Assembly (NCBI RefSeq): GCF_016093545.1
Contig: NZ_JADKYX010000022.1
Span: 62,001 to 126,000, forward strand
Length of the DNA stretch: 64,000 nucleotides
Direction of reading: 5' to 3'
From: Massilia rhizosphaerae
GTDB lineage: Bacteria > Pseudomonadota > Gammaproteobacteria > Burkholderiales > Burkholderiaceae_D
Shown here: positions 25,248 to 33,775 of the stretch, one piece after another
How the letters are laid out: the number at the start of each line of letters is the position of its first letter
Numbering within the stretch: the stretch's first letter is position 1
The notes under the pieces: model-generated
What the model saw: only the letters and a program-made list of their open reading frames with translations
Database searches by the model: none
Told to the model about the DNA's origin: nothing
Made by a program: the position numbers and the translations under genes

Positions 25248-26810
25248 TCAACGTTCGCAAGCGAAGCTGGCGGCGTCGTCGAGCGCTCCCTTGCCCTTGT
25301 AGCGGGCGATCTTCGGCCACGCGCAGATCGGGCGGCTCACGCCCGGGAAGGCGCGGCCGGTGGCGGTGAGGTACGCGGGCGCGTCGTCGTGCTCGACCCA
25401 TTTCACCAGCGCGGAGAGTCCGTCCATGTCGTCGAGCGCATTGCCGCCGGCGCAGTGCGTCATGCCGGGCACCATGAACAGGCGCGCGACATCGTCGGCC
25501 GGCTTCCCGCCGGCCTGCCGCATGTCGGCCGCCAGGCGTTCGTGCCAGCGCACCAGGTCGTCGGCGCTGAAGATCGGATCGGACCAGCCGTCGATCAGCA
25601 TCAGCTTCCCGCCGCGCGCGGCGAACGTGCCGAGATCGGTCGACGTGGCGTCGGTCCACGCCGCGGTTTGCTCGCTGGCCCGCAGCAGGCGTTCGACGTC
25701 GTCCTCCCCGCCGGTCAAGCTGGCCGGGTCGATGGGCGGATATGCGAAGTACCCGGTCAGCGAACTGGCGACCAGGTCGCGCAGGCCGGTATTCGTGCTG
25801 CCGTCCGGGTTGACGCCGCCGGTCTGCCACCCGAGCCAGCCGGGCGTGAACACCGACGCGTCCCACGTCCACGGGGTGAAGCGCGGCTTGCCCGACGCGT
25901 CGAGCGGCCCCTGGAAGGCGCGCGCGATGGCGTCGGCCTTCGCGGGCGCCAGGCAGGTGCCGGCCGGCTGGCCGGGCTTGCAGGCCAGCGTCCGGACGTC
26001 GAAGCGGCAGGCCGCGTGGTCGAAGATCATGCCGTCGCGCGCGCCGTCGAGCGCGTCGCACTTGTCCAGCAGCGCGCCGCGGATCAGCGCCCCTTCGGCC
26101 GGCGTGACGTAGCGCGCCGCGGCCCCGCCGGACGCGCGGTCGTAGGCCTTGCCGGTCGCGTACGACAGCACGGCTGCATCGCGCAGATTGAACGCGGGAT
26201 TGGAGACGAGCACGCCGTCGAACAGGGTCGGATAGCGCTGCGCCATCAGCATGCCTTCGCGCCCGCCGTTCGAACACCCCATGAAATAACTGTGCGCGGG
26301 CGCCCGTCCGCCCAGCGCGGCAGTCAATGCCTTCGCCCGCAGCGCGACCTTGCCGATGGCCGCGTACGCGTAATTCAGCTTGGCTTGCTGGTCGCGCGCG
26401 AAACTGGCGTCGGCGCCGTTCGCGGCGACGTGCCCGGTATCGGTGCTGACGACGGCGAAGCCCCGCGCCAGCGCCGTCGGACGGCTCGACTGCGCGTTGA
26501 TGTCGCCGCCCAGGGCCGGCGCGACGAAGCCGTTCATGCCGCCGCCGCCCTGGAACAGCAGGCGGCCGTTCCAGTCGTCGGGCAGGCGCAATTCCATGCG
26601 GATCGCGTAAGGCTTGCCGTCGGCGCCGGTGCGGCGCTCGAAATCGCCCTGCACCAGGCAGTGGCGCGCCGGCGCGCTTTCGATGCGGGCGGCGGTGACG
26701 TGCACGTCGTCGAGGCCGGACTTGCCGAGCGCCGCGCAGCGCGCGGCCAGGTCGTCCGCCAGCGCCGCACCGGGCAGCAGGGCAATGAGCATGAGGGGGG
26801 CGATTCGCAT
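25248..26810 (-). CDS. tannase/feruloyl esterase family hydrolase, exported
   Basis: A 520-aa alpha/beta hydrolase with signal peptide (MRIAPLMLIALLPGAALADD). The nucleophile Ser is in SYFMGCSNGGREGMLMAQRYP, and the family Cys next to it (GCSNGG) would pair with the Cys near the catalytic His (FMVPGMTHCAGGNALDD). The metal-binding lid is suggested by DALDGARDGMIFDHAACRFD. Members cleave gallate esters or feruloyl esters of plant polysaccharides, acting in the periplasm or outside. GGAG lies 5 nt before the ATG. The MarR gene ends 21 nt upstream, so the two are co-transcribed. Tannin versus feruloyl ester cannot be decided here. Confidence 0.88.
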   Translation of the reverse strand: MRIAPLMLIALLPGAALADDLAARCAALGKSGLDDVHVTAARIESAPARHCLVQGDFERRTGADGKPYAIRMELRLPDDWNGRLLFQGGGGMNGFVAPALGGDINAQSSRPTALARGFAVVSTDTGHVAANGADASFARDQQAKLNYAYAAIGKVALRAKALTAALGGRAPAHSYFMGCSNGGREGMLMAQRYPTLFDGVLVSNPAFNLRDAAVLSYATGKAYDRASGGAAARYVTPAEGALIRGALLDKCDALDGARDGMIFDHAACRFDVRTLACKPGQPAGTCLAPAKADAIARAFQGPLDASGKPRFTPWTWDASVFTPGWLGWQTGGVNPDGSTNTGLRDLVASSLTGYFAYPPIDPASLTGGEDDVERLLRASEQTAAWTDATSTDLGTFAARGGKLMLIDGWSDPIFSADDLVRWHERLAADMRQAGGKPADDVARLFMVPGMTHCAGGNALDDMDGLSALVKWVEHDDAPAYLTATGRAFPGVSRPICAWPKIARYKGKGALDDAASFACER

Positions 26811-26830
26811 GACGTCTCCAGTTCGTGGTG

Positions 26831-27277
26831 TTATCGGTCGCCTGCCAGCACGCGTTCGACCAGCACGTCCAGCGCGGCAAACAGCGCGCCGCGCTGGGCA
26901 TCGGTCAAGGCGGCGAGGACCTCGCCCTCGATGTCCCGGGTGCGGCCGACGAGATCCTCGAGCGCGCGCTGGCCCGCCGGTTCGATCCGGAGGACGTGGC
27001 GGCGCCGGTCGTCGGGGGCGCGCGCGCGCGTGATCCAGCCGCGCCGCTCCAGGTCGTCGATCACCGCCACGGCGGACGATTTATCGAGTCCGGTCACGCG
27101 GCAGATCTCGCCCTGGGATATCCCCGGGTTGGAGGCGATGGTGGCCAGCGAGGTGAATTCGCCCTCCCGCAACCCGTAGTCGCCGGTGGCCCGGGCGAAC
27201 TCGCGCGACAGCGCCAGGTTCACCCGGCGCAGGCGGAAGCCCAGCAGCTCGGCCAGTGCCTCCCGGTTCAGCGTCAT
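26831..27277 (-). CDS. MarR-family transcriptional regulator
   Basis: A 148-aa winged-helix repressor: GLREGEFTSLATIASNPGISQGEICRVTGLDKSSAVAVIDDLERRGWITRARAPDDRRRH shows the recognition helix and the DxRRR wing. MarR proteins next to aromatic-ester hydrolases often respond to the phenolic product, so gallate or a hydroxycinnamate is a reasonable ligand guess. A perfect 27-bp AT-rich palindrome ends 9 nt before its ATG and probably mediates autorepression of the MarR-esterase pair. Confidence 0.92.
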   Translation of the reverse strand: MTLNREALAELLGFRLRRVNLALSREFARATGDYGLREGEFTSLATIASNPGISQGEICRVTGLDKSSAVAVIDDLERRGWITRARAPDDRRRHVLRIEPAGQRALEDLVGRTRDIEGEVLAALTDAQRGALFAALDVLVERVLAGDR

Positions 27278-27286
27278 GGCGGTCCG

Positions 27287-27313
27287 AAAATAGTTTAATA
27301 ATTAAACTATTTT
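27287..27313. promoter_or_regulatory. perfect 27-bp palindromic MarR operator
   Basis: AAAATAGTTTAAT, one central A, then the exact reverse complement ATTAAACTATTTT. It lies 9 nt from the MarR start codon, in a very GC-rich genome, and has the shape and size of MarR-family operators. Confidence 0.8.
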
Positions 27314-27335
27314 AGCAGCCATTCCCGACTTGGGA

Positions 27336-27911
27336 TCAAAAACCGACCTTCAGGCCTGCCGACCACACGCCGGCGCGCGCCCCGAGTCGCTTGCCCTCGC
27401 CGTACTGCTCGAACTCGCCGACCAGCGACAGGTTCTCGTTCAGCTTGTACTGCGCGCCCAGGCCGGCGTACACGCCGTTGTCGATGTCGGTGTTGGAGCC
27501 GACGTTGCTCTTGTACTGGCGCTCGTTGTGCGACACGCCGAGCTTGCCGTAGGCCGAGAAGCGGTCGTTGATGGGCACCGTGTACTTGGCCGCGAGATAC
27601 GTGCCATAGCCCTTCGTCACGCCCGTGACGCCGCCGGAAATGCCGGTCTGCTGTTCCGAAAATTGCCGTTCCTGGCGCGAGAAATTCACGTAGCCCGCCT
27701 CGATGCCCAGGTTGTTCGAGAAATCGATGCCGCCGAAAATCTTGGCGTCGGCATGGCGGCTGTCCGTCAGCATATTGTTCGCGGACACGACGCCGGCGCC
27801 GACGTACGGATGGTAGTCCGGCGTGCCGGATGCGGTCGACGATTGCTGGGCCCGGGCGGCGGTGCCGGCGGCGAGCGCGGCGGCGGCGAGGACGAAGGTC
27901 AATGCTTTCAT
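27336..27911 (-). CDS. small outer-membrane beta-barrel protein
   Basis: A 191-aa protein with signal peptide (MKALTFVLAAAALAAGTAARAQ) followed by alternating amphipathic strands typical of an eight-stranded OmpA/opacity-type barrel: YHPYVGAGVVSANNML, NLGIEAGYVNFSRQ, FSAYGKLGVSHNERQYKS, GVYAGLGAQYKLNENLSLVGEFEQYG. It ends in a C-terminal Phe, as outer-membrane proteins usually do. AGGAG lies 6 nt before the ATG. No partner or ligand is indicated. Confidence 0.82.
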   Translation of the reverse strand: MKALTFVLAAAALAAGTAARAQQSSTASGTPDYHPYVGAGVVSANNMLTDSRHADAKIFGGIDFSNNLGIEAGYVNFSRQERQFSEQQTGISGGVTGVTKGYGTYLAAKYTVPINDRFSAYGKLGVSHNERQYKSNVGSNTDIDNGVYAGLGAQYKLNENLSLVGEFEQYGEGKRLGARAGVWSAGLKVGF

Positions 27912-28161
27912 GGCTATCTCCTGTTCTGGTCGTTTGCGCGATCCGGATCGATCGCGACGGCCGCCACGATAGCAATGTGTTCAAAAAGCAAAAACGCGGG
28001 AATGGTAAGGATCTGTTACCGCTATGCAGACAACTGACCGAAAAGGCAAATATGCATGGCAATGCGGCAACGATTATTGCAAGAAATAGCGCGACGTAGG
28101 CTGCGGGTTGCCGGCCGTACGCCGGCGCCATTTCTGTTTCATCTTTTTACAATTGTGGTGC

Positions 28162-28974
28162 TTACTTCGCTTCGTTCGCCACGTTGATGAACGGGATCGC
28201 ACCGCCCGCCACGTTCGGCAGCTTGCCGTCCCACTTCTCGATGGCCAGGCGCTGGTTTTCCATCTCGCGCAGGCGGATCAGTTCCGGCGTCACCTGCTGG
28301 CGCTGCACGGCCAGCGATTCCGCCTCGGCCTTGGCCTGGGCCACGCGCTGTTTCGCTTCCACTTCGATGCGCTGCAGGTCGCGCTCGGCCTTGAGCTTGA
28401 GCTGCTCGGCCGTCGTCTTCGCTTCGATCGCTTCGTTGAACGAGCGCGAAAAATTAAAGTTCACGATCGAGAACTCGTCCACCATGATGCCGTGGCGGGC
28501 CAGCCGTTGCCGCAATTGCGCCACGATCTGGTCGCGCACGTCGGTGCGCTTGGCGATCAGTTCCTCGGCCGTGAAGCGTGCCGTGACGGCCTTCACGGCT
28601 TCCTGCACGGACGGGATGATGATGCGCTGGCCCGGCTCGTTGCCCAGGTCGCGGAACACCGTGACGGCGGCATCCGGCCGCACGTGGTAGTTCAGCGCCA
28701 CGCGGGTGTGCACGGTCTGCAGGTCGCGCGAGGCGGCGTCGCCGTCGCCTTCGCCCTTCTGGATCGAGACGTTGACGAGGTTGAGCTTTTGCGCCAGCGG
28801 CACGCGGAAGTGGATGCCCTCGCTCAGCACCTGGTCGCTCGGATTGCCGAACGTCGTCATCACGCCCCGGTAGCCGGCCGGCACCGTCCCGAACGGGGCC
28901 AGCGCGAACAGCAGGACCAGCACGACGACCGCGACGACGAGCCTCTTGGCCGCGTTCAATGACACTCCATTCAT
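28162..28974 (-). CDS. SPFH/prohibitin-domain membrane protein
   Basis: A 270-aa protein with one N-terminal membrane segment (LVVAVVVLVLLFALAPFG) and a prohibitin-like SPFH domain (VPAGYRGVMTTFGNPSDQVLSEGIHFRVPLAQKLNLVNVSIQKGEGD). A long charged helix follows (ANFNFSRSFNEAIEAKTTAEQLKLKAERDLQRIEVEAKQRVAQ region), which in this family drives oligomerisation into membrane rings. AAGGGA lies 6 nt before the ATG. Proposed roles of bacterial prohibitins include membrane microdomains and protease control; the sequence does not choose. Monocistronic by spacing. Confidence 0.88.
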   Translation of the reverse strand: MNGVSLNAAKRLVVAVVVLVLLFALAPFGTVPAGYRGVMTTFGNPSDQVLSEGIHFRVPLAQKLNLVNVSIQKGEGDGDAASRDLQTVHTRVALNYHVRPDAAVTVFRDLGNEPGQRIIIPSVQEAVKAVTARFTAEELIAKRTDVRDQIVAQLRQRLARHGIMVDEFSIVNFNFSRSFNEAIEAKTTAEQLKLKAERDLQRIEVEAKQRVAQAKAEAESLAVQRQQVTPELIRLREMENQRLAIEKWDGKLPNVAGGAIPFINVANEAK

Positions 28975-29131
28975 TTCAATTCCCTTTCTGCTTGGTTCCG
29001 CCGATCGCCTTCGGGTCGGCAGATCGTCCTGTATTGACGACAGGCAAAGTGTATCGCTGTCAGGGCAACAAAAGAATCAGAAATATCGGAGGTTCAACTG
29101 CGGGAAAGCCGAAGCATGGCCCGGCGGACGT

Positions 29132-29893
29132 TCACCGTGCGGGATCTTCCGCGAGCGTGAAGCGGAACGTCGGCTCGATATGGCGCGCGTGCAGGAAGCG
29201 GACGATGTCCTCCAGGGTCGCGTCCTTCAGCAGCAGGCCGTCCGGGATGCCGTCGTCGCGCGCCGGCGGCACGGTCAGCGGCACGGTCGGCGGTGCGGCC
29301 GGCGCGGCGGGCGCCAGCCGGGCCAGCGCGTCATTGAACGCTGCGGGCGTGATGCTGTCCAGGCCGTCGAGGAACGCGACCTGCCCCGCCGCGGGCGGCG
29401 CCATGTCGAGCCCGGATTCGTCGACGAACGACGCGCCCATGCCCGGATGGATGAACGCGGCCCAGGTGCCGGTCGCCCCGTTCAGGCAAGGCGGCAGTTC
29501 GACGGGACCGGTGACGCCGGCGGCGGGCGGCAGCGTGTCGGGCCAGAGGCGGTCCAGCCCCTCGACGAAGCGCCGCGCCTGCGCCACCGGGACGGGCGCC
29601 GCCAGCGACAGCCACAGCACGAAGCCGCCCGCGCTCGCGACGCTCACGGCCGGCGCCGGAAAACCGAAGGTCTCCTGCAGGCCGTTGGCGACGGCGCACA
29701 GGCGCTCCCAATGCTGGACGTCCGCCCCGGCCGTCTTGCGGAACGGGAGCGCGATGGCGCGCGTGAACCCGTCGCGCGACGCGAGGTCGACGGGCGCGCA
29801 CGGTCCGCCGTCGCGCCGCTGCGCCAATGCCTGCGCGGCCGGGCTGTCCGGCAGCAGGTACAGGCGGGTCAATTCCGAAATCAGTTTATCCAT
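29132..29893 (-). CDS. conserved-looking protein of unknown function
   Basis: I do not recognise this 253-aa protein. ATG 29893 (MDKLISELTRLYLLPD) is supported by AGGGA about 6 nt upstream. There is no signal peptide or membrane segment. The middle reads AVSVASAGGFVLWLSLAAPVPVAQARRFVEGL and later ELPPCLNGATGTWAAFIHPGMGASFVDESGLDM. A short Pro/Ala-rich linker (about 200-215) leads to a C-terminal segment, LLLKDATLEDIVRFLHARHIEPTFRFTLA. It lies 53 nt downstream of the diguanylate cyclase on the same strand, so the two may be co-transcribed. Confidence 0.6.
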   Translation of the reverse strand: MDKLISELTRLYLLPDSPAAQALAQRRDGGPCAPVDLASRDGFTRAIALPFRKTAGADVQHWERLCAVANGLQETFGFPAPAVSVASAGGFVLWLSLAAPVPVAQARRFVEGLDRLWPDTLPPAAGVTGPVELPPCLNGATGTWAAFIHPGMGASFVDESGLDMAPPAAGQVAFLDGLDSITPAAFNDALARLAPAAPAAPPTVPLTVPPARDDGIPDGLLLKDATLEDIVRFLHARHIEPTFRFTLAEDPAR

Positions 29894-29946
29894 GTGCGTC
29901 CCTGTCGATCGGCCGCCATTCTGGCACAACATGCGCATGGCAGGGG

Positions 29947-31545
29947 TCACGCCGCGGCCGCGTGGCCCTCGCGCGCGACGACGCGGTTGCGCCCGGCGTG
30001 CTTGGCCTCGTACAGCAAGCGGTCGGCCACGTCGACCCAGGCCAGCGGATCGTCGCGCTCGGCCAGCGCCGGATGGCCGACGTACACGCCCATGCTGAGG
30101 GTGACGCGGCCGCCGGGATTGTCCGGATGGGGCAGGTCCAGGTGCGCCACGGCCGAGCGGATGCCGTCCGCCACCGCGTTGGCGCCGATCAGGTCGGTAT
30201 CGGCCAGGATGACGGCGAATTCCTCGCCGCCGTAGCGCGCGGCCAGGTCGGCCGGACGGCGCGTGCCGTCGGCGATGGCGCCGGCCACCTTGCGCAGGCA
30301 CTCGTCGCCGGCCAGGTGCCCGAAGCTGTCGTTGTAGCGCTTGAAATGGTCGATGTCGGCCATGACGAGGGCGAACGGCGCCCCGCTGCGGCGCGCGCGC
30401 TCGTATTCGCGCACGAGGCGCTCTTCGAACATGCGGCGGTTGGCCAGGCCCGTCAGGCCGTCGGTGTCGGCCAGGTTCTGCAGCGACGCATTGTGGCGCT
30501 GCAGCGCGGTGCCGGCGCGGCGCAGGTCGCGCTCGAGCCGCTCGCGCACGCGGATCTGGCGCACGAGGATCCTGCCGCCCCACGCCAGCACGAGCAGCGC
30601 GGCCAGGCCCAGGACGCCCGTCTGCAGCGTGCCGCGCCACCAGTCGGCCAGGATGTCGTCCTTGGCCTCCCCGAAGGCGACGAACAGCGGGAAGTGCTGC
30701 AGGTGCCGGTAGCTGAAAAGGCGCTCGACGTTGTCGATCCTGGACATCAGCATGGCCGAGCCGGAGCCGTCTTTGCGCATGGCCCGCTGCCAGATGGTGC
30801 GGTTGCGGATGTCCATGCCGACCTGCTCGTCGTGGAACGGCCGGCGGTAGACCAGGGTGCCGTTGTCGAGCGCCAGCAGGATGGTGCCGTTCGTGCCGAC
30901 GTCGAAGCTGTCGTAGAAGTGGCCGAACCACGGCAGGTCGAGCGTGACCAGCGCCACCCCGGCGAAGCTGCCGTCGGGCGTCTCGATGCGGCGCGACAGC
31001 GGCAGGATCCACGCGCCGGTCGAGCGGCTGCGCACGGGCACGCTCACGTGGGTACCGCGCCCTTTGTGCAGCAAGTGATACTGGAAATACTCGCGGTCGA
31101 AATTATTGCCCTGCATGGGACGCGGCAGCGACGACGTCAGCCACTTGCCGTCCGGCCCGTACACGAACACGCCGTGCACTTCGCCGACGTTGCCCGCGAC
31201 CTCCTGCAGCCGCCTCGTCAGGCGGACGGTGGCGCCATCGCCCAGGCCGTCGTGCTCGATGCGCTCGACCATCTCCGCCAGCACGGTATCGCCCAGCTTG
31301 ATCGACGTCTCCGCATGCGATGCCAGCGCCCGCGCCATATTGGCCGTGGCGACGCGGCTGTTCTCCAGCTCCGCCCGGTACGCATGCCAGGCGCTCCACG
31401 TTTCCAGGCCGGCCAGCAACAGGCAAAAGCAGGACAGCAACCCGACGGCCAGCGCCACCAATGGCCGGCGCGCCCCGTCGAGCACGGGCAGTGCGGAGCC
31501 GGCGTGTTCGCCATCATGGCCGGCGCTGTCATCGGAAATGTGCAT
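29947..31545 (-). CDS. membrane diguanylate cyclase with periplasmic dCache sensor
   Basis: A 532-aa protein. The first membrane helix (about 28-50) precedes a periplasmic double-Cache-like region (about 60-300: VHGVFVYGPDGKWLTSSLP, FDREYFQYHLLHKGRGTHVSVPV). A second helix (about 315-335) and coiled linker lead to a GGDEF domain with YGGEEF. RPAD five residues before GGEEF is the product-binding RxxD inhibitory site, so an active, feedback-inhibited cyclase is expected. GGAG lies 6 nt before ATG 31545. The Cache ligand is not predictable by eye. Confidence 0.92.
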   Translation of the reverse strand: MHISDDSAGHDGEHAGSALPVLDGARRPLVALAVGLLSCFCLLLAGLETWSAWHAYRAELENSRVATANMARALASHAETSIKLGDTVLAEMVERIEHDGLGDGATVRLTRRLQEVAGNVGEVHGVFVYGPDGKWLTSSLPRPMQGNNFDREYFQYHLLHKGRGTHVSVPVRSRSTGAWILPLSRRIETPDGSFAGVALVTLDLPWFGHFYDSFDVGTNGTILLALDNGTLVYRRPFHDEQVGMDIRNRTIWQRAMRKDGSGSAMLMSRIDNVERLFSYRHLQHFPLFVAFGEAKDDILADWWRGTLQTGVLGLAALLVLAWGGRILVRQIRVRERLERDLRRAGTALQRHNASLQNLADTDGLTGLANRRMFEERLVREYERARRSGAPFALVMADIDHFKRYNDSFGHLAGDECLRKVAGAIADGTRRPADLAARYGGEEFAVILADTDLIGANAVADGIRSAVAHLDLPHPDNPGGRVTLSMGVYVGHPALAERDDPLAWVDVADRLLYEAKHAGRNRVVAREGHAAAA

Positions 31546-31634
31546 GCGATGCTCCGAATCCCTCCGGCCACCAGCTTAGTCGCGTCGCGGCGCGGCGTCC
31601 ACCGGCGCACGGCCATCCGGGCCGCCGCTTGGCG

Positions 31635-33512
31635 CTAGATTTCCACCTGCGTGCCCAGCTCGATGACCCGGTTGGTGGGAATGCGGTAATAGTCGGCGGC
31701 GTCGCGCGCGTTGCGCTGCAGCGCGACGAACAGGTGCTCGCGCCACGGCGCCATGCCGCCGCCTGGCGTCGAGATCACGGTCTGGCGGGCAACGAAGAAC
31801 GAGGTCTGCATCATGTCGAACGCCAGTCCGTGCGCCGCGCACTGCGCGAGGACGCCGGGAATGTCGGGCTCGTCCTTGAAACCGAACCGGACGTCGACCT
31901 GGTGGCAGCCATGGCCCAACTCCGTGACGCGGATCCGCGACGCCGCGTCGACACGGGGCTCGTCCGCGATGTGCACCGTGAGAAACACGACGCGCTCGTG
32001 CAGCACCTTGTTATGCAATAGATTGTGTAGCATCGCATGGGGCACGCCGTCGCTTTCGCCGCGCAGGAAGATCGCCGTGCCGGCCACGCGCGTCGGCGGC
32101 CCGATGAACAAGGACTCGAGGAACGCGTCGAGCGGGATGGCGTGCTTCTGCAGGTTGTCGAACACCTGCTGGCGACCCCGGCGCCACGTCAGCATCAGGG
32201 TGAACAGCAGCACGCCCAGCGTCAGCGGGAACCAGCCGCCGTGCAGCAGCTTGAGCACGTTCGCCGAAAAGAACGCCGCGTCGATCGCGAAGAAGAACCC
32301 GGTCGCGCCCACGCACAGCAGCAGGTTCATGCGCCAGCGGTAGCGGATCACGAAAAACGTCAGGATCGTCGTCGCCAGCATCGTCGCGGTGACCGCGATG
32401 CCGTACGCCGACGCCAGGTTGTCGGACGAGCGGAATCCGACCACGGCCAGCAGCACCGCGATCAGCTGCAGCCAGTTGACGAGCGGCAGATAGACCTGGC
32501 CGATCTCGCGCTCCGACGTGTGCACCGTGCGCATGCGCGGCAGGAAGCCCAGCGCGATCGCTTCCTTCGTCATCGAGAAGGTGCCCGAGATCGTCGCCTG
32601 CGACGCGATGACGGTCGCGACGGTCGACAGCACGACCAGCGGATACACGCTCCAGGCGCCCAGCTGCTGGTAGAACGGATTGGCGATCGCGTCCGGGCGG
32701 GCCAGCAGCAGGCCGCCCTGGCCGAGATAGTTCAGCGCCAGCGCCGGAAAGGCGACGGCGAACCACGCGAGCCGGATCGGCGTGCGGCCGAAGTGCCCCA
32801 TGTCCGCGTACAGCGCCTCGGCACCGGTGAACGCCAGCACGATCGCGCCGAGCGCAAGAAACGCCGTGCCGCGGTTGTCGACGAAGAAGCGCACCGCGTG
32901 CCAGGGATTCAGGGCGACCAGGATGCCGGGGCTCTTGACGATGTTCAGGACACCCATCGCCGCCAGCGCCGCGAACCACACCAGCATGACGGGACCGAAC
33001 CAGCGGCCGATGCCCGATGTGCCATGGCGCTGCGCCGCGTACAGGCAGATGAGGACGACGATCGTCAGCGGCACGACGTAGGGCTGCAGCGCCGGCGTCG
33101 CGACTTCCAGCCCTTCGACGGCCGACAGCACGGAAATGGCGGGCGTGATCACGCTGTCGCCGTAGAACAGCGACGCGCCGAACACGCCGATCAGGAGCAG
33201 CGCGGCGTGCAGGCGCCGGCGGTTGCCGACGGCGCCCAGCGCGAGCGCCAGCAGGGCCATGATGCCGCCTTCGCCGCGGTTGTCCGCGCGCAGGACCAGG
33301 GTCACGTACTTGAACGAGACGATGAGGGTCAAGCCCCAGAAGATCAGCGACACGACGCCGACCAGGTTGGCCGGCGTGAGCGCCAGCCCGTGCACGGGAT
33401 CGAACACGGTCTTCAGCGAATACAGCGGACTGGTGCCGATGTCGCCGTAGACGATGCCGATGGCGGCCAGCGCGAGGCCGGCCACGTTCTTCTTGTTGTG
33501 CGGCGTATCCAA
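31635..33512 (-). CDS. kup: Kup potassium:proton symporter
   Basis: A 625-aa low-affinity potassium uptake protein of the inner membrane, with about 12 hydrophobic segments. The family signature is AAIGIVYGDIGTSPLYSLKTVFD; FYGDSVITPAISVLSAVEG, FTGAEALYADMGHFG and the soluble C-terminal domain (ending RVIELGTQVEI) follow. I choose TTG 33512 as start because GGAG lies 7 nt upstream and the protein then has the usual Kup length. The frame remains open to 33626 without a start signal. It is divergent from the kdp operon, and its leader has a terminator-like hairpin at 33573-33600. Confidence 0.93.
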   Translation of the reverse strand: MDTPHNKKNVAGLALAAIGIVYGDIGTSPLYSLKTVFDPVHGLALTPANLVGVVSLIFWGLTLIVSFKYVTLVLRADNRGEGGIMALLALALGAVGNRRRLHAALLLIGVFGASLFYGDSVITPAISVLSAVEGLEVATPALQPYVVPLTIVVLICLYAAQRHGTSGIGRWFGPVMLVWFAALAAMGVLNIVKSPGILVALNPWHAVRFFVDNRGTAFLALGAIVLAFTGAEALYADMGHFGRTPIRLAWFAVAFPALALNYLGQGGLLLARPDAIANPFYQQLGAWSVYPLVVLSTVATVIASQATISGTFSMTKEAIALGFLPRMRTVHTSEREIGQVYLPLVNWLQLIAVLLAVVGFRSSDNLASAYGIAVTATMLATTILTFFVIRYRWRMNLLLCVGATGFFFAIDAAFFSANVLKLLHGGWFPLTLGVLLFTLMLTWRRGRQQVFDNLQKHAIPLDAFLESLFIGPPTRVAGTAIFLRGESDGVPHAMLHNLLHNKVLHERVVFLTVHIADEPRVDAASRIRVTELGHGCHQVDVRFGFKDEPDIPGVLAQCAAHGLAFDMMQTSFFVARQTVISTPGGGMAPWREHLFVALQRNARDAADYYRIPTNRVIELGTQVEI

Positions 33513-33572
33513 CCAAATTCTCCGGGCGTTTGTCGTGACCGGTATCGTACCGGCCGGCCCGTAAAGATTTTG

Positions 33573-33600
33573 TAAAAAGAACGCACCCGCCGAGGGTGCG
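33573..33600 (-). terminator. terminator-like hairpin in the kup leader
   Basis: On the minus strand CGCACCC-TCGGC-GGGTGCG (7-bp stem) is followed by TTCTTTTTA. It lies about 60-90 nt before the kup start, with no minus-strand gene upstream for it to terminate. A second small hairpin (CCGGTA-TCG-TACCGG, about 33540-33553) follows. Transcription attenuation of kup is possible. Confidence 0.5.
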
Positions 33601-33649
33601 CCGGCGTGCCCGCGCCGTATAAACAAACCCTTTATCCGGGCCGCACGTC

Positions 33650-33668
33650 TTTTTAGAAAATTTTTACA
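33650..33668 (+). promoter_or_regulatory. kdp promoter: candidate KdpE-binding site
   Basis: TTTTTAGAAAATTTTTACA is T-rich and resembles the known E. coli KdpE box (TTTATACTTTTTTTACA, recalled). It lies 50 nt upstream of the first kdp-operon reading frame. No good sigma-70 promoter can be read immediately downstream, as expected for an activator-dependent promoter. Resemblance only. Confidence 0.45.
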
Positions 33669-33718
33669 TGCACCTGCCTACACTTCAGGCATCGCGATCA
33701 ACGAAGCAAGGAGCAGAC

Positions 33719-33775
33719 ATGCATGCCGCGTTGTCCGCCGTGGGCGAACGTCCTTACGGAGCGCCACGGCCATGA
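33719..33775 (+). CDS. 18-aa leader peptide of the kdp operon
   Basis: A very short frame encoding MHAALSAVGERPYGAPRP. AAGGAG (33708-33713) lies 5 nt before the ATG, the best ribosome site in this region. Its TGA overlaps the next ATG as ATGA. The ParA-like gene has no good site of its own, so the leader probably couples its translation. No regulatory amino-acid run is present. Confidence 0.6.
   Translation: MHAALSAVGERPYGAPRP

Noticed and set aside
28095-28135. GC-rich palindrome GCCGGC-GTACG-GCCGGC downstream of the SPFH gene as a terminator
   Set aside because: No T run on the relevant strand and arms are self-complementary by simple GC bias.
29132-29893. Primase-like (AEP) identity for the unknown protein, from GGFVLWLSLAAPVPVAQAR
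   Set aside because: The resemblance is one short stretch; no catalytic Asp pair or His could be aligned.
33513-33626. N-terminal extension of Kup up to 33626
   Set aside because: Would cover a terminator-like hairpin and adds non-family residues; TTG 33512 has a good ribosome site and gives the standard length.
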